This document shows, piece by piece, positions 9,101 to 16,963 of a stretch of DNA of 64,000 nucleotides; positions within the stretch are counted from its first letter, which is position 1; each line of letters begins with the position of its first letter. The stretch is from Lysinibacillus fusiformis (GTDB taxonomy: Bacteria; Bacillota; Bacilli; Bacillales_A; Planococcaceae), in NCBI RefSeq assembly GCF_016925635.1, contig NZ_CP070490.1:2796001-2860000 (forward strand), given 5' to 3'. The position numbers and the translations under genes were made by a program. Below the pieces are notes generated by a model. The model saw nothing but the letters and a program-made list of their open reading frames with translations, was not told where the DNA came from and made no database searches.

Positions 9101-9536
9101 CACACCAACATTCTTATATGGCTTAAAGCTTGGAGAAATTATTGAAGTCGAAATCGAAAAAGGGAAAACATTGATTATTAAACTCGTATCAATCGGGGAA
9201 CCGCAACACAATGGAACACGTGTCCTGTACTTTGAGCTCAATGGACAATCGCGTGAATTGGTGATTCAAGACATGACTGTTGAGGTAGATGGCAATCTAG
9301 CATTAAAAGCCGATCCAAGCAATCCAAATCAAATCGGTGCTACAATGCCAGGTACTGTGTTGAAAGTCGTTGTTTCTAAAGGTAGTCCAGTTAAACGTGG
9401 CGATCACCTATTAATTACAGAAGCGATGAAAATGGAAACAACTGTTCAAGCACCAAAAGACGGCATTGTAAAAGAGGTATATGCAAGTGCAGGAGATGCG
9501 ATTTCAACAGGGGATTTACTGATTGAAATTGAATAA
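6102..9536 (+). CDS. pycA: Pyruvate carboxylase
   Basis: 1144 residues, full length for the alpha4 enzyme. It carboxylates pyruvate to oxaloacetate with ATP and bicarbonate (anaplerosis). Domains in order: biotin carboxylase (about 1-460) with ATP-grasp GGGGRGMR and the HPGYGFLSEN and RDCSIQRRHQK blocks; carboxyltransferase (about 530-810) with TDTTFRDAHQS near 535 and HLHTHDTSGN; PYC/OADA domain; C-terminal biotinyl domain with EAMKMET, biotinyl Lys about residue 1110. RBS AAAGGGGG before ATG 6102. Follows ftsW closely and is followed by a strong terminator. Confidence 0.98.
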   Translation: MESINKILVANRGEIAIRIFRACTELNIQTVAIYSREDSGAFHRFKADEAYLVGAGKKPIDAYLDIEGIIAIAKDADVDAIHPGYGFLSENVEFARRCEEEGIVFIGPTSQHLDMFGDKVKARSQAIAAEIPVIPGTDGPVANLAEVETFASNYGYPVMIKAALGGGGRGMRLVHTPEDLASSYERAKSEAKAAFGSDEVYVEKAIIKPKHIEVQIIGDQHGNIVHLYERDCSIQRRHQKVVEIAPSHSISEELRNRICDAAVKLMKNVSYINAGTVEFLVAGDDFYFIEVNPRIQVEHTITEMITGVDIVHAQIKVAAGYGLHSEEIHMPKQEDMPMIGYAIQARVTTEDPANDFMPDTGKLMVYRSSGGFGVRLDAGNGFQGAVVTPYYDSLLVKISTSGMNFKEAAAKMDRNLKEFRIRGVKTNIPFLNNVVTHEKFISGAFDTSFIDTTPELFEFPVRQDRGTKLLSYIGNVTLNGFPGVEKKSKPIFVQPNQPKIDPLIVPPAGTKQILDTQGADGLVQWILAQDDVLLTDTTFRDAHQSLLATRVRSQDMYQIADATARMMHQLFSLEMWGGATFDVAYRFLKEDPWERLAKLREQVPNVLFQMLLRGANAVGYTNYPDNLIREFIAESASSGIDVFRIFDSLNWIKGMEVAIDAVRQSGKIAEAAICYTGDILDDSRAKYSVQYYKDMAKELEVAGAHILAIKDMAGLLKPEAAYRLISELKETTSLPIHLHTHDTSGNGIYLYAKAIEAGVDIIDTALGSMAGLTSQPSANSLYYAMKGSKREVRADIDSMEKLSYYWEDVRKYYKDFESGMISPHSEIYVHEMPGGQYSNLQQQAKAVGLGDRWEEVKRMYSRVNLLFGDIVKVTPSSKVVGDMALFMVQNDLDENTVLTRGQTIDFPDSVIEFFQGYLGQPHGGFPEALQQVVLKDREAISVRPGELLEPIQFDQLEAVLETKLNRPVTKKDVLAYALYPKVFEEYAKTAESFGNISVLDTPTFLYGLKLGEIIEVEIEKGKTLIIKLVSIGEPQHNGTRVLYFELNGQSRELVIQDMTVEVDGNLALKADPSNPNQIGATMPGTVLKVVVSKGSPVKRGDHLLITEAMKMETTVQAPKDGIVKEVYASAGDAISTGDLLIEIE

Positions 9537-9550
9537 ATAGTCGTGAAAAG

Positions 9551-9593
9551 AGGTTATTAGATACTTTTATTAGTATCTACATAACCTTTTTTT
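9551..9593 (+). terminator. Terminator after pycA
   Basis: Long stem AGGTTATTAGATAC paired with GTATCTACATAACCT, then T-run. Confidence 0.9.
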
Positions 9594-9623
9594 ATTGTGT
9601 TTAAGTGATAAATTATATAAGAT

Positions 9624-9639
9624 TTGATTAGTTAATCAA
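9624..9639. promoter_or_regulatory. Palindromic operator candidate for the TetR regulator
   Basis: TTGATTAGTTAATCAA: perfect 7-base arms around GT, 31 bases upstream of the TetR start. A -10-like TATAAG (9616-9621) abuts it. The position fits autorepression by the downstream TetR protein; the link is inference. Confidence 0.5.
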
Positions 9640-9670
9640 AAAAATGTTCAATCAATCAATTGGAGGTTCT

Positions 9671-10291
9671 ATGGATCGTAATAAAAATACCTTTATTCAG
9701 GAAGCAAGAAAGCAGCAAATTATTGAAGCTACGATAACGACCCTTGATGAAATTGGTTATGTGAAGGCGAGTTTAGCACAAATCGCTAAACGTGCTTCTA
9801 TTAGCACAGCATTAATTTCTTATCATTTTGTAGATCGACAAGATTTAATCAATCAAAGTCTGCAAGCGCTAATTGATCAATCAACAACTTTTATTTTGAC
9901 AAAAACATATACTGCCAATAATCCTGTTACACAATTAGCAAACTTCATAGAGGCAAGTATTGCTTATCAAGCGACACACCCGAAGGAAAATGCAGCATTA
10001 TTAGAAATTGTCTTCAATGCTCGGACGACAGAAGATATCCCTTACTATAAACTGCCAGATGAAGAAGAAGATCCGTTATTGATGGCATTATGTAATATTT
10101 TAGAAGAGGGTAAAAAACAGGGGACATTTAGTGTCAGCTCTATCAATGTAATGGCAAAAGTTATTCAAGGAGCTATTGGTGAATACATGCTAATAGGGGG
10201 ACCGCTTGCTATTGCAGCAGAGGATTATAGTTACGAAGTAACAAATATTATATGGACAGCAATGAAAGTAGAGGGGGCAAAAAATGCTTAA
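9671..10291 (+). CDS. TetR family transcriptional regulator
   Basis: 206 residues from ATG 9671 (GGAGG six bases upstream); an in-frame ATG at 9644 lacks a ribosome site. N-terminal HTH (about 10-55) with RKQQIIEATITTLDEIGY, QIAKRASIS and the recognition segment ALISYHFVDRQDLI. The C-terminal helical domain would bind an unknown ligand. The stop overlaps the start of a 62-residue membrane protein by 8 bases. The palindrome at 9624-9639 is a likely operator. Confidence 0.9.
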   Translation: MDRNKNTFIQEARKQQIIEATITTLDEIGYVKASLAQIAKRASISTALISYHFVDRQDLINQSLQALIDQSTTFILTKTYTANNPVTQLANFIEASIAYQATHPKENAALLEIVFNARTTEDIPYYKLPDEEEDPLLMALCNILEEGKKQGTFSVSSINVMAKVIQGAIGEYMLIGGPLAIAAEDYSYEVTNIIWTAMKVEGAKNA

Positions 10292-10472
10292 AGCACTATT
10301 TAACTGGATGTTTGTCATTGGTTTAATTCTATTAGGAGGCCGTCTTGTAACGATAATTTGTCGATATTTCGACATTCCCTTTACAACATTTTTTAAAGAT
10401 TATGCACTAGTATCCATGATTATTTTAATTGTAGGAATTATAGGGACAGAGGCTATGAAGAAACAAAAATAA
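10284..10472 (+). CDS. Small two-helix membrane protein coupled to TetR regulator
   Basis: 62 residues with two hydrophobic segments (about 5-25 and 39-56) and a basic tail KKQK. It starts inside the end of the TetR gene (ATGCTTAA overlap), so translation is coupled. I do not recognise the family. It may be the regulated target or a membrane partner of the regulator; nothing in the sequence decides this. Confidence 0.75.
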   Translation: MLKALFNWMFVIGLILLGGRLVTIICRYFDIPFTTFFKDYALVSMIILIVGIIGTEAMKKQK

Positions 10473-10478
10473 TCATAG

Positions 10479-10516
10479 AAAAAAGATTCGACACATCATT
10501 GGTGGCGAATCTTTTT
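10479..10516. terminator. Bidirectional terminator between small membrane protein and ctaA
   Basis: AAAAAAGATTCG / CGAATCTTTTTT stem, A-run on one side and T-run on the other; serves the convergent genes on both sides. Confidence 0.9.
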
Positions 10517-10523
10517 TAATGGG

Positions 10524-11447
10524 CTATTTCTTTTTTTCATTATAATTACTTCGAGCAACTAGCATGATCATGTAACATAATAAACCGAATAAAAGGGAAA
10601 TAAATAATGAATGCAGTAAAGCGACCGTTAAATTCAGTTTAGTTAGGACTACTAACATACCAGCAATCACTTGTAAAACTACTATAGTAAAGGCAATTAC
10701 CCATCCATAGTAAATAACACGTTGGTTTTTATACTCTTTCACAGCGTGCCAAGTTATGTATGCAATCCAAATGAAAATAATAAGAACAGCTAATCGATGT
10801 CCCATTTGCACCCATTCGTACATGTTATTCGGCGGTGCGAAAGGTGTTTCATTATAGCAAAATGGCCAATCAGGACAAATTAAGCTCGAATCTGTATGAC
10901 GAACTAACGCCCCTGTATAAACGACTAAATAAGAATAAATTGTGACAGCAATTGTATGCCAACGTAACTTTTTACCAATAAATACGTTATCAGCATCAAA
11001 TTTCCGATCGACTTCAAATACAATCATAGAAAGAAGAAGAACCGCAGCAAAGGAAATAAGAGATATCCCAAAATGAAGTGCTAGGATGAAATCACCTTGC
11101 CCCCATAATACTTGAGCTGCTCCAATAAGAGCTTGCGCGATTAAGAAAAACATTGCTAAGAAACCTAATAGCTTTACTTCACGAATATGTCCGAGTTTAC
11201 GCCATGTCCAAATGGTTAACACAAGAATTGAAATAGATACGACTCCAGTTACAAGACGATGTGAGAATTCAATAAGGACTTCTGGTGTAATCTCCTTTGG
11301 AATAAGAGATCCATTACAATCAGGCCAGTTTCGACCACAGCCTAGGCCACTATCTGTTTTTGTAACGAGAGCCCCACCTAATAATATAAGGAGCATCCCT
11401 ACTGTAGCGGCAACAGCAAACCATTTCAAATACCTGTTGTGTTGCAT
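10524..11447 (-). CDS. ctaA: Heme A synthase CtaA
   Basis: 307 residues, about the length of B. subtilis CtaA (306). Eight-helix integral membrane protein that oxidises the C8 methyl of heme O to give heme A for cytochrome oxidase. The two extracytoplasmic Cys pairs are present: LGCGRNWPDCNG (C37/C44) and LICPDWPFCYN. The heme-ligand His regions EFSHRL and GHRLAV are visible. I chose ATG 11447 with AGGTGA eight bases upstream over the in-frame GTG at 11459, which has none. Divergent from ctaB, as in B. subtilis. Confidence 0.95.
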   Translation of the reverse strand: MQHNRYLKWFAVAATVGMLLILLGGALVTKTDSGLGCGRNWPDCNGSLIPKEITPEVLIEFSHRLVTGVVSISILVLTIWTWRKLGHIREVKLLGFLAMFFLIAQALIGAAQVLWGQGDFILALHFGISLISFAAVLLLSMIVFEVDRKFDADNVFIGKKLRWHTIAVTIYSYLVVYTGALVRHTDSSLICPDWPFCYNETPFAPPNNMYEWVQMGHRLAVLIIFIWIAYITWHAVKEYKNQRVIYYGWVIAFTIVVLQVIAGMLVVLTKLNLTVALLHSLFISLLFGLLCYMIMLVARSNYNEKKK

Positions 11448-11783
11448 AAAATGAGTCACCTACTTTATCTATCAACATTACAAGAACGTAATGTTTCTGC
11501 TACTAGATAATATCGAAAATACGTATAAAAAACAACTTGTAAAGAGAAGGGACTACTAGATGTCGATTCCATTTCACAAATTGTTCATAATTTCGTGCTT
11601 TAACCTTCACAATTCATTTTAGAAAATGTTTTACTATAGATATGTTGTTTTTAATTATATTTCTAGACAAAACTAATTTTTACAACTTCATCTAAATTTC
11701 ACTTAATGTCTAGAAATCAATCGCAAATTTCGCTATAGTTATTGTTAGCGGAATATGCTTACAAAAATGAAAGGAGAGGTATT
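11448..11783. promoter_or_regulatory. Divergent ctaA-ctaB control region with inverted repeat
   Basis: 336 bases without a gene. It holds an exact 11-base inverted repeat ATTTCTAGACA (11659-11669) and TGTCTAGAAAT (11707-11717), arms 37 bases apart, about 70-125 bases upstream of ctaB. In B. subtilis this intergenic region is controlled by the ResD/ResE system; I see no clear ResD site, and the repeat is unassigned. Confidence 0.45.
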
Positions 11784-12701
11784 ATGTCAAACGGTCGTAC
11801 ACTGGCGGCTACTAGAAATACTGGTCCAGAAACAACATCTGTTGTAAAAGATTTCTTAGCACTAATAAAAATTGGAATCGTTAACTCGAATCTTGTCACA
11901 ACGTTTACAGGGATGTGGCTGGCTTTTCAGTTTACTGGTAGACATTTCTTGCAAGAGCTTGATGTCATATTTTACACCATGCTGGGTGCGGCATTAATCA
12001 TTGGTGGCTCAGGTGCAATGAATAACTTCATTGATCAGGATATAGATCCTATCATGAAAAGAACAAAAGCAAGACCGACAGTGACAGGCAGATTTAAGCC
12101 AAACTTTGTGTTGACCATTGCCCTCTCATTTTTAATTGTAGGTGAAATTTTGTTATTTGCGGCATCGTTTGCAGCCGGCATGTGGGGACTAGTAGGAATA
12201 TTTGCTTATGTCGTTCTGTATTCAATGTGGTCAAAGAGGAAGCATGTTAGTAACACGGTTGTAGGTAGTATTTCGGGGGCTATTCCTCCTGTTATTGGAT
12301 TCGCAGCGGTTGAGCCTGCGTTAGGTCCAGGAGCACTAGCTTTATTCCTTATTATGTTTGCATGGCAACCACCACATTTTTATGCGCTTGCTATGAAACG
12401 GACTGAGGAATATCGTGCGGCTAAAATACCAATGCTACCTGTTATAAAGGGATTTAAACGTACAAAGTACTCAATGTTATTCTGGATTCTTTTATTATTA
12501 CCGTTACCTTTCCTTTTAACAGAGCTTGGAATTGGCTTTTTAACTCTTGCTACTGCATTGAACTTGGGTTGGTTAATACTAGCTCTGAAAGGCTTTACAA
12601 CAAAAGATGATATGAAATGGGCAAATAAAATGTTTATTTATTCGTTGAATCATATGACCATACTATTTGTATCCATCATAATATTTGCGGTGTTTAGCTA
12701 A
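11784..12701 (+). CDS. ctaB: Protoheme IX farnesyltransferase (heme O synthase) CtaB
   Basis: 305 residues. UbiA-type membrane prenyltransferase that adds a farnesyl group to heme b, giving heme O, the substrate of CtaA. The aspartate-rich prenyl-diphosphate motif is visible as NFIDQDIDPIMKRTKARP, and the second conserved block as WAF-type AWQPPHFYALA. Start ATG 11784 has AAAGGAGAGG upstream; the frame could extend to 11742 without a ribosome site. First gene of the oxidase assembly/structure block ctaB-ctaCDEF. Confidence 0.96.
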   Translation: MSNGRTLAATRNTGPETTSVVKDFLALIKIGIVNSNLVTTFTGMWLAFQFTGRHFLQELDVIFYTMLGAALIIGGSGAMNNFIDQDIDPIMKRTKARPTVTGRFKPNFVLTIALSFLIVGEILLFAASFAAGMWGLVGIFAYVVLYSMWSKRKHVSNTVVGSISGAIPPVIGFAAVEPALGPGALALFLIMFAWQPPHFYALAMKRTEEYRAAKIPMLPVIKGFKRTKYSMLFWILLLLPLPFLLTELGIGFLTLATALNLGWLILALKGFTTKDDMKWANKMFIYSLNHMTILFVSIIIFAVFS

Positions 12702-12800
12702 AGTTAGGGATTCTTTCTTTTTATAAGAATTCATATAGACAGAACTGATGTCCTAGGTACACATGAAAATACAACAAAGAAAGAGGGGTTTAATTAAGCT

Positions 12801-13889
12801 ATGATGAAAGGGCTTAAAAAATGGCGTCTTTTTTCACTTCTAGCAGTGATGATGGTTTTCCTTTCAGGTTGTGGTGAAGATTATCTTTCTACACTAAAAC
12901 CATCTGGAGAAGTAGGTAAACAACAATTGAATTTATTACTGTTAACTACTGTAATTATGACGCTAGTAGTAGTAATAGTATCCGTTATTTATTTACTTGC
13001 ATTCTTAAAATACCGTCGCTCACGCGTTGGTGAAAATGTTATCCCTAAGCAAGTAGAGGGTAGTCATACTTTAGAAGTGATTTGGACAGTTATTCCGATT
13101 ATTTTATTATTAATTATCGCTGTACCAGTTGTTACAACTACTTATAAATTTGCAGATGTAGCTGCAATGGATGAAGTAGATGAAGAAGGGAACAAAACAG
13201 CCCTAACGATCAATGTAACGGCAAAATTATACTGGTGGGAATTCGAATATCCTAACCAAGGTATCGTAACGGCTCAAGAGCTAGTGGTACCAACAGGTGA
13301 AAAAGTTTACTTTAATTTAAAAGCTGCCGATGTTAAGCACTCATTCTGGATTCCTGCTGTAGGCGGTAAAATGGATACAAACGTAGAAAACTTAAACAAA
13401 TTCTACTTAGTATTCGATAAAGAATCAAAAGATCTTAAAGATGGCGTATTTTATGGAAAATGTGCTGAATTATGTGGTCCTTCACATGCATTAATGGACT
13501 TTAAAGTAAAAACATTAAGCCCAGATGCATTTGACGCATGGGTTGATGCAATGAAAGCGACAGAAGGACAAACAGCTGACAAAGCTTCAACTGATCTTGG
13601 TGAAGCAACTTTTGCTAACAGCTGCTTAGGCTGCCATGCTATCTCTGGTTCTGGAGCAGGTGGTACACCAGGTCCAAACTTAACTACGTTTGGTGACCGT
13701 AACCGTGTTGCTGGTTTCTTAGAGCATAATGAAGAAAGCTTAAAAGCTTGGATTAAAAACCCTGAGGAATTTAAACCAGGTAACTTAATGATGAATGCTG
13801 AAGGCACTGCGCCTATCTACGGTGATTTATCTGATGAAGAAATTGAAGCTCTTGCAACTTACATCATGGGCTTATCAGTAGAAAAATAA
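12801..13889 (+). CDS. ctaC: Cytochrome caa3 oxidase subunit II with fused cytochrome c domain
   Basis: 362 residues. Lipoprotein signal with lipobox LSGC (Cys about residue 24), two membrane helices, then the extracytoplasmic CuA cupredoxin domain: His in VKHSFWIPA and ligand cluster CAELCGPSHALM. A C-terminal cytochrome c domain carries CLGCH (275-279) with axial Met in NLMMNAEG. This makes it the caa3-type enzyme that accepts electrons directly through its own cytochrome c. RBS AGAGGGG before ATG 12801. Confidence 0.97.
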   Translation: MMKGLKKWRLFSLLAVMMVFLSGCGEDYLSTLKPSGEVGKQQLNLLLLTTVIMTLVVVIVSVIYLLAFLKYRRSRVGENVIPKQVEGSHTLEVIWTVIPIILLLIIAVPVVTTTYKFADVAAMDEVDEEGNKTALTINVTAKLYWWEFEYPNQGIVTAQELVVPTGEKVYFNLKAADVKHSFWIPAVGGKMDTNVENLNKFYLVFDKESKDLKDGVFYGKCAELCGPSHALMDFKVKTLSPDAFDAWVDAMKATEGQTADKASTDLGEATFANSCLGCHAISGSGAGGTPGPNLTTFGDRNRVAGFLEHNEESLKAWIKNPEEFKPGNLMMNAEGTAPIYGDLSDEEIEALATYIMGLSVEK

Positions 13890-13929
13890 TTTTCGTTCTA
13901 TGTAACAAATTTTGAGGGAGGTAAAAGTT

Positions 13930-15813
13930 GTGAGCTCATACACACAGAAAAAGGGCTTTGGAGCAGCTGTCTGGGATTACATCACTACTGTTGACCATAA
14001 AAAGTTAGCAGTGATGTATTTATTAGCCGGTACATTGTTCTTCGCTATCGCTGGTTTTGAAGCATTATTAATGCGTATTCAATTAATGAAACCAAATAAT
14101 GATTTCATATCAGCTGGTTTTTTCAATGAATTATTAACGATGCACGGAACAACAATGTTATTCCTAGCTGCTACGCCACTACTATTCGCATTTATGAACA
14201 TGCTTGTACCATTACAAATTGGTGCGCGTGACGTTGCATTCCCGTTCCTTAACTCATTAGGGTTCTGGTTATTCTTCCTAGGTGCAGTATTCCTTCACCT
14301 GTCATTCTTTATGGGTGGCGCTCCTGATGCGGGCTGGACTTCTTATGCATCATTATCTTTATACTCTCCAGGACATGGTATTGATTTCTATGTTCTTGGT
14401 TTACAAATTTCAGGGGCAGGTACTTTAATTTCAGGTCTTAACTTTATCGTTACGATTATTACAATGCGTGCTCCAGGTATGACATTTATGCGTATGCCAT
14501 TATTCACTTGGACTGCTCTTGTATCAAGTGCATTAATTTTATTCGCATTCCCTCCATTAACAATTGGTTTATTAATGATGTTATTTGACCGTATGTTCGG
14601 TGGTAACTTCTTTGACCATACAATGGGTGGTAACACAGTAATTTGGGAGCACTTATTCTGGATCTTCGGACACCCAGAGGTTTATATCTTAGTATTACCG
14701 GCATTCGGTTTATTCTCTGAGATTATTCCAGCGTTCTCTCGTAAGCGTCTATTTGGATACTCTTCAATGGTATTCGCTACAATTTTAATTGGTTTCTTAG
14801 GGTTCATGGTTTGGGCTCACCATATGTTTACAGTTGGTCTTGGGCCAACAGCAAACGCAATCTTCGCTGTTGCAACAATGGCAATTGCGGTTCCAACAGG
14901 TATGAAAGTATTCAACTGGATCCTAACTATTTGGGGCGGATCAATTAAAGTTACGACACCAATGCTTTATGCACTTGGTTTCATCCCGTCATTCGTTGCG
15001 GGTGGTGTTACAGGGGTAATGCAAGCATCTGCACCTCTTGACTACCAATTACATGATTCTTACTTTATCGTTGCTCACTTCCACTACGTAATCGTTGGTG
15101 GTATCGTTACAGCATTATTCGGTTCAGCGCACTTCTACTGGCCAATTTTCTTCAACCGTATGTTAAACGAAACGCTTGGTAAGATTACTTTCTGGGTATT
15201 CTTTATCGGATTCCATTTAACATTCTTCCTTCAACATTTCTTAGGTTTGATGGGTATGCCACGTCGTGTATTCACTTACATGGATGGTCAAGGTTGGGAT
15301 CAATTCAACTATATCTCTACAATCGGTGCATTAATGATGGGTGTAGGGGTTATCTTAATGGTAATCAACTGCTTAATGTCTATTAAGGGCAAACCAGCAG
15401 GTCGCGACCCATGGGGTGATGGACGTACTTTAGAATGGTCAATTCCACAACCAATTCCATTCTACAATTTCCGTCAAACACCACTTGTTCGTGGTTTAGA
15501 TCCATGGTGGATTGAAAAACAAGAAGGTAATAAAGAAGTTACATTTGCTGAGCCACTAGGTGATATCCATATGCCAAATAACTCAGCGATTCCATTCGTT
15601 ATTTCATTAGGTATGTTTATTGCAGCATTCGGTGCACTTTACAATCCAGATGCAGATAAACCATGGTCAATCTATGTATTAATCATTGGTTTAGCGATTA
15701 CATTTGGTGCGATGATTGCTCGTTCTGTTAAAGACGATCATGGCTTCCATTTACACAAAGAAGAAATTATTGAAATTGAAGAACATCTTTACGGCAAAGG
15801 AGGAAATAAATAA
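13930..15813 (+). CDS. ctaD: Cytochrome caa3 oxidase subunit I
   Basis: 627 residues from GTG 13930, with GGGAGG nine bases upstream. Twelve-helix catalytic subunit that reduces O2 at the heme a3-CuB centre and pumps protons. Visible marks: low-spin heme His in LTMHGTTMLF, WEHLFWIFGHPEVYIL (CuB His with cross-linked Tyr), MVWAHHMFTVG (two CuB His), and the heme a3/a ligand block HDSYFIVAHFHYV. A C-terminal extension (about 560-627) adds extra helices, as in other Bacillus caa3 enzymes. Confidence 0.98.
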   Translation: MSSYTQKKGFGAAVWDYITTVDHKKLAVMYLLAGTLFFAIAGFEALLMRIQLMKPNNDFISAGFFNELLTMHGTTMLFLAATPLLFAFMNMLVPLQIGARDVAFPFLNSLGFWLFFLGAVFLHLSFFMGGAPDAGWTSYASLSLYSPGHGIDFYVLGLQISGAGTLISGLNFIVTIITMRAPGMTFMRMPLFTWTALVSSALILFAFPPLTIGLLMMLFDRMFGGNFFDHTMGGNTVIWEHLFWIFGHPEVYILVLPAFGLFSEIIPAFSRKRLFGYSSMVFATILIGFLGFMVWAHHMFTVGLGPTANAIFAVATMAIAVPTGMKVFNWILTIWGGSIKVTTPMLYALGFIPSFVAGGVTGVMQASAPLDYQLHDSYFIVAHFHYVIVGGIVTALFGSAHFYWPIFFNRMLNETLGKITFWVFFIGFHLTFFLQHFLGLMGMPRRVFTYMDGQGWDQFNYISTIGALMMGVGVILMVINCLMSIKGKPAGRDPWGDGRTLEWSIPQPIPFYNFRQTPLVRGLDPWWIEKQEGNKEVTFAEPLGDIHMPNNSAIPFVISLGMFIAAFGALYNPDADKPWSIYVLIIGLAITFGAMIARSVKDDHGFHLHKEEIIEIEEHLYGKGGNK

Positions 15814-16439
15814 TGGATTTCAATACTAAATTTACTCCTCATACTTGGCCAGATCATCCTGAACAAGCTACGATGGAAGGTAAAAATAAAGTCGTTGGTT
15901 TCTGGATTTTCCTTGCCTGTGAAGTTGTACTTTTCGCAAGTTTATTCGCTACTTATTTAGCGCTTAAGAACAAAGGGCCAGCTGGCATGGAGTTCACAAC
16001 TCAAGGTTTATTTGAATTACCATTAGCATTTGCTATGACGATGTTATTATTAACATCATCACTAACATCTGTTTATGCAATTTACCATATGCGTAACTTT
16101 AACTTTAAAGGCATGCAAACTTGGTTAGCGATTACATTAGCTTTAGGTCTTGGATTCTTAGCACTTGAAATCTATGAGTTCAACCACTATGTGCACCTTG
16201 GTTTTACATTTAACCAATCTGCATTCGCAACAGCGTTCTATTCTTTAGTTGGTACACACGGTTTCCACGTAACTTTAGGACTTGTATGGATTGGAACTTT
16301 AATGATCCGTAATGCTAAACGTGGATTAAACCTGTACAATGCACCTAAATTCTTCGTAGCTGCTTTATATTGGCACTTTATTGACGTAGTTTGGGTATTT
16401 ATCTTTACAGTAGTTTACTTGATGGGAGTGATCGGATAA
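15813..16439 (+). CDS. ctaE: Cytochrome caa3 oxidase subunit III
   Basis: 208 residues, five membrane helices, COX3 family. Conserved Glu in the helix FLACEVVLFASLF and GTHGFHVTLGL near the end are family signatures. Start overlaps the ctaD stop (TAATG) with AAAGGAGG upstream, so translation is coupled. Confidence 0.96.
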   Translation: MDFNTKFTPHTWPDHPEQATMEGKNKVVGFWIFLACEVVLFASLFATYLALKNKGPAGMEFTTQGLFELPLAFAMTMLLLTSSLTSVYAIYHMRNFNFKGMQTWLAITLALGLGFLALEIYEFNHYVHLGFTFNQSAFATAFYSLVGTHGFHVTLGLVWIGTLMIRNAKRGLNLYNAPKFFVAALYWHFIDVVWVFIFTVVYLMGVIG

Positions 16440-16783
16440 TGTCTTCACACGATACACCTATAGTTGCTAAGACACAAGCACAGTATGAGTATGATCGTCA
16501 TCATAATGCCGTTCATATGCGTAAACAAGTAATCAACTTTGCGATTATGATTTTCTTTACTTTTATCGCATTCGCAGTAGTTGCAGCTGATTTTTCTAAA
16601 TACTTAATTATGCCATTCGTATTATTGTTGGCTGGCGTTCAAGTTGTACTTCAACTTTATTCTTTCATGCACTTAGAAGACAAAAAAACTCACTTTGGTG
16701 GCGTTATTGGTTTCTTCATGTGGATGGGAATTTTAATCGCATTTACATTCTTCTTAGCATTTTTAACAATCATTTGGTGGTAA
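16439..16783 (+). CDS. ctaF: Cytochrome caa3 oxidase subunit IVB
   Basis: 114 residues with three hydrophobic helices after a His-rich, charged N-terminus. Small accessory subunit of the quinol/caa3 oxidase family (COX4_pro). Start ATG 16439 overlaps the ctaE stop by one base. A longer in-frame start at 16391 lies inside ctaE and is unlikely. Last gene before the operon terminator. Confidence 0.93.
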   Translation: MSSHDTPIVAKTQAQYEYDRHHNAVHMRKQVINFAIMIFFTFIAFAVVAADFSKYLIMPFVLLLAGVQVVLQLYSFMHLEDKKTHFGGVIGFFMWMGILIAFTFFLAFLTIIWW

Positions 16784-16790
16784 TCACCGA

Positions 16791-16826
16791 AAAAGCACGT
16801 TCGTTATTTTGTACGAACGTGCTTTT
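16791..16826 (+). terminator. Terminator of the ctaCDEF operon
   Basis: Perfect 14-base stem AAAAGCACGTTCGT / ACGAACGTGCTTTT. Confidence 0.92.
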
Positions 16827-16867
16827 CTTATGTTTTAAAGGTATTTAGGTATCAAATGAAGCAAACA

Positions 16868-16883
16868 ATGTTAAACTTAACAT
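16868..16883. promoter_or_regulatory. 16-bp palindrome upstream of the ctaG promoter
   Basis: ATGTTAAACTTAACAT, perfect 7-base arms around AC, with partial extension outward. Centred about 29 bases upstream of the -35 box of ctaG, a typical activator position. The binding protein is unknown. Confidence 0.45.
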
Positions 16884-16901
16884 TTGTTCACCTTTCGTTC
16901 A

Positions 16902-16930
16902 TTGCAGTATAGCTGTAAGCGTTTTATAAT
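16902..16930 (+). promoter_or_regulatory. SigA promoter of ctaG
   Basis: TTGCAG (16902-16907), 17-base spacer, consensus TATAAT (16925-16930); 34 bases before the start codon. Confidence 0.75.
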
Positions 16931-16963
16931 AGGAGTACTGAAGTTTAAAGGAGTGCGTTCTAT

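Noticed and set aside
13451-13807. 118-codon minus-strand frame opposite ctaC
   Set aside because: Shadow of the well-conserved cytochrome c domain on the other strand; no ribosome site or homology. The same applies to 41131-41529, 54465-54890 and 57191-57655.
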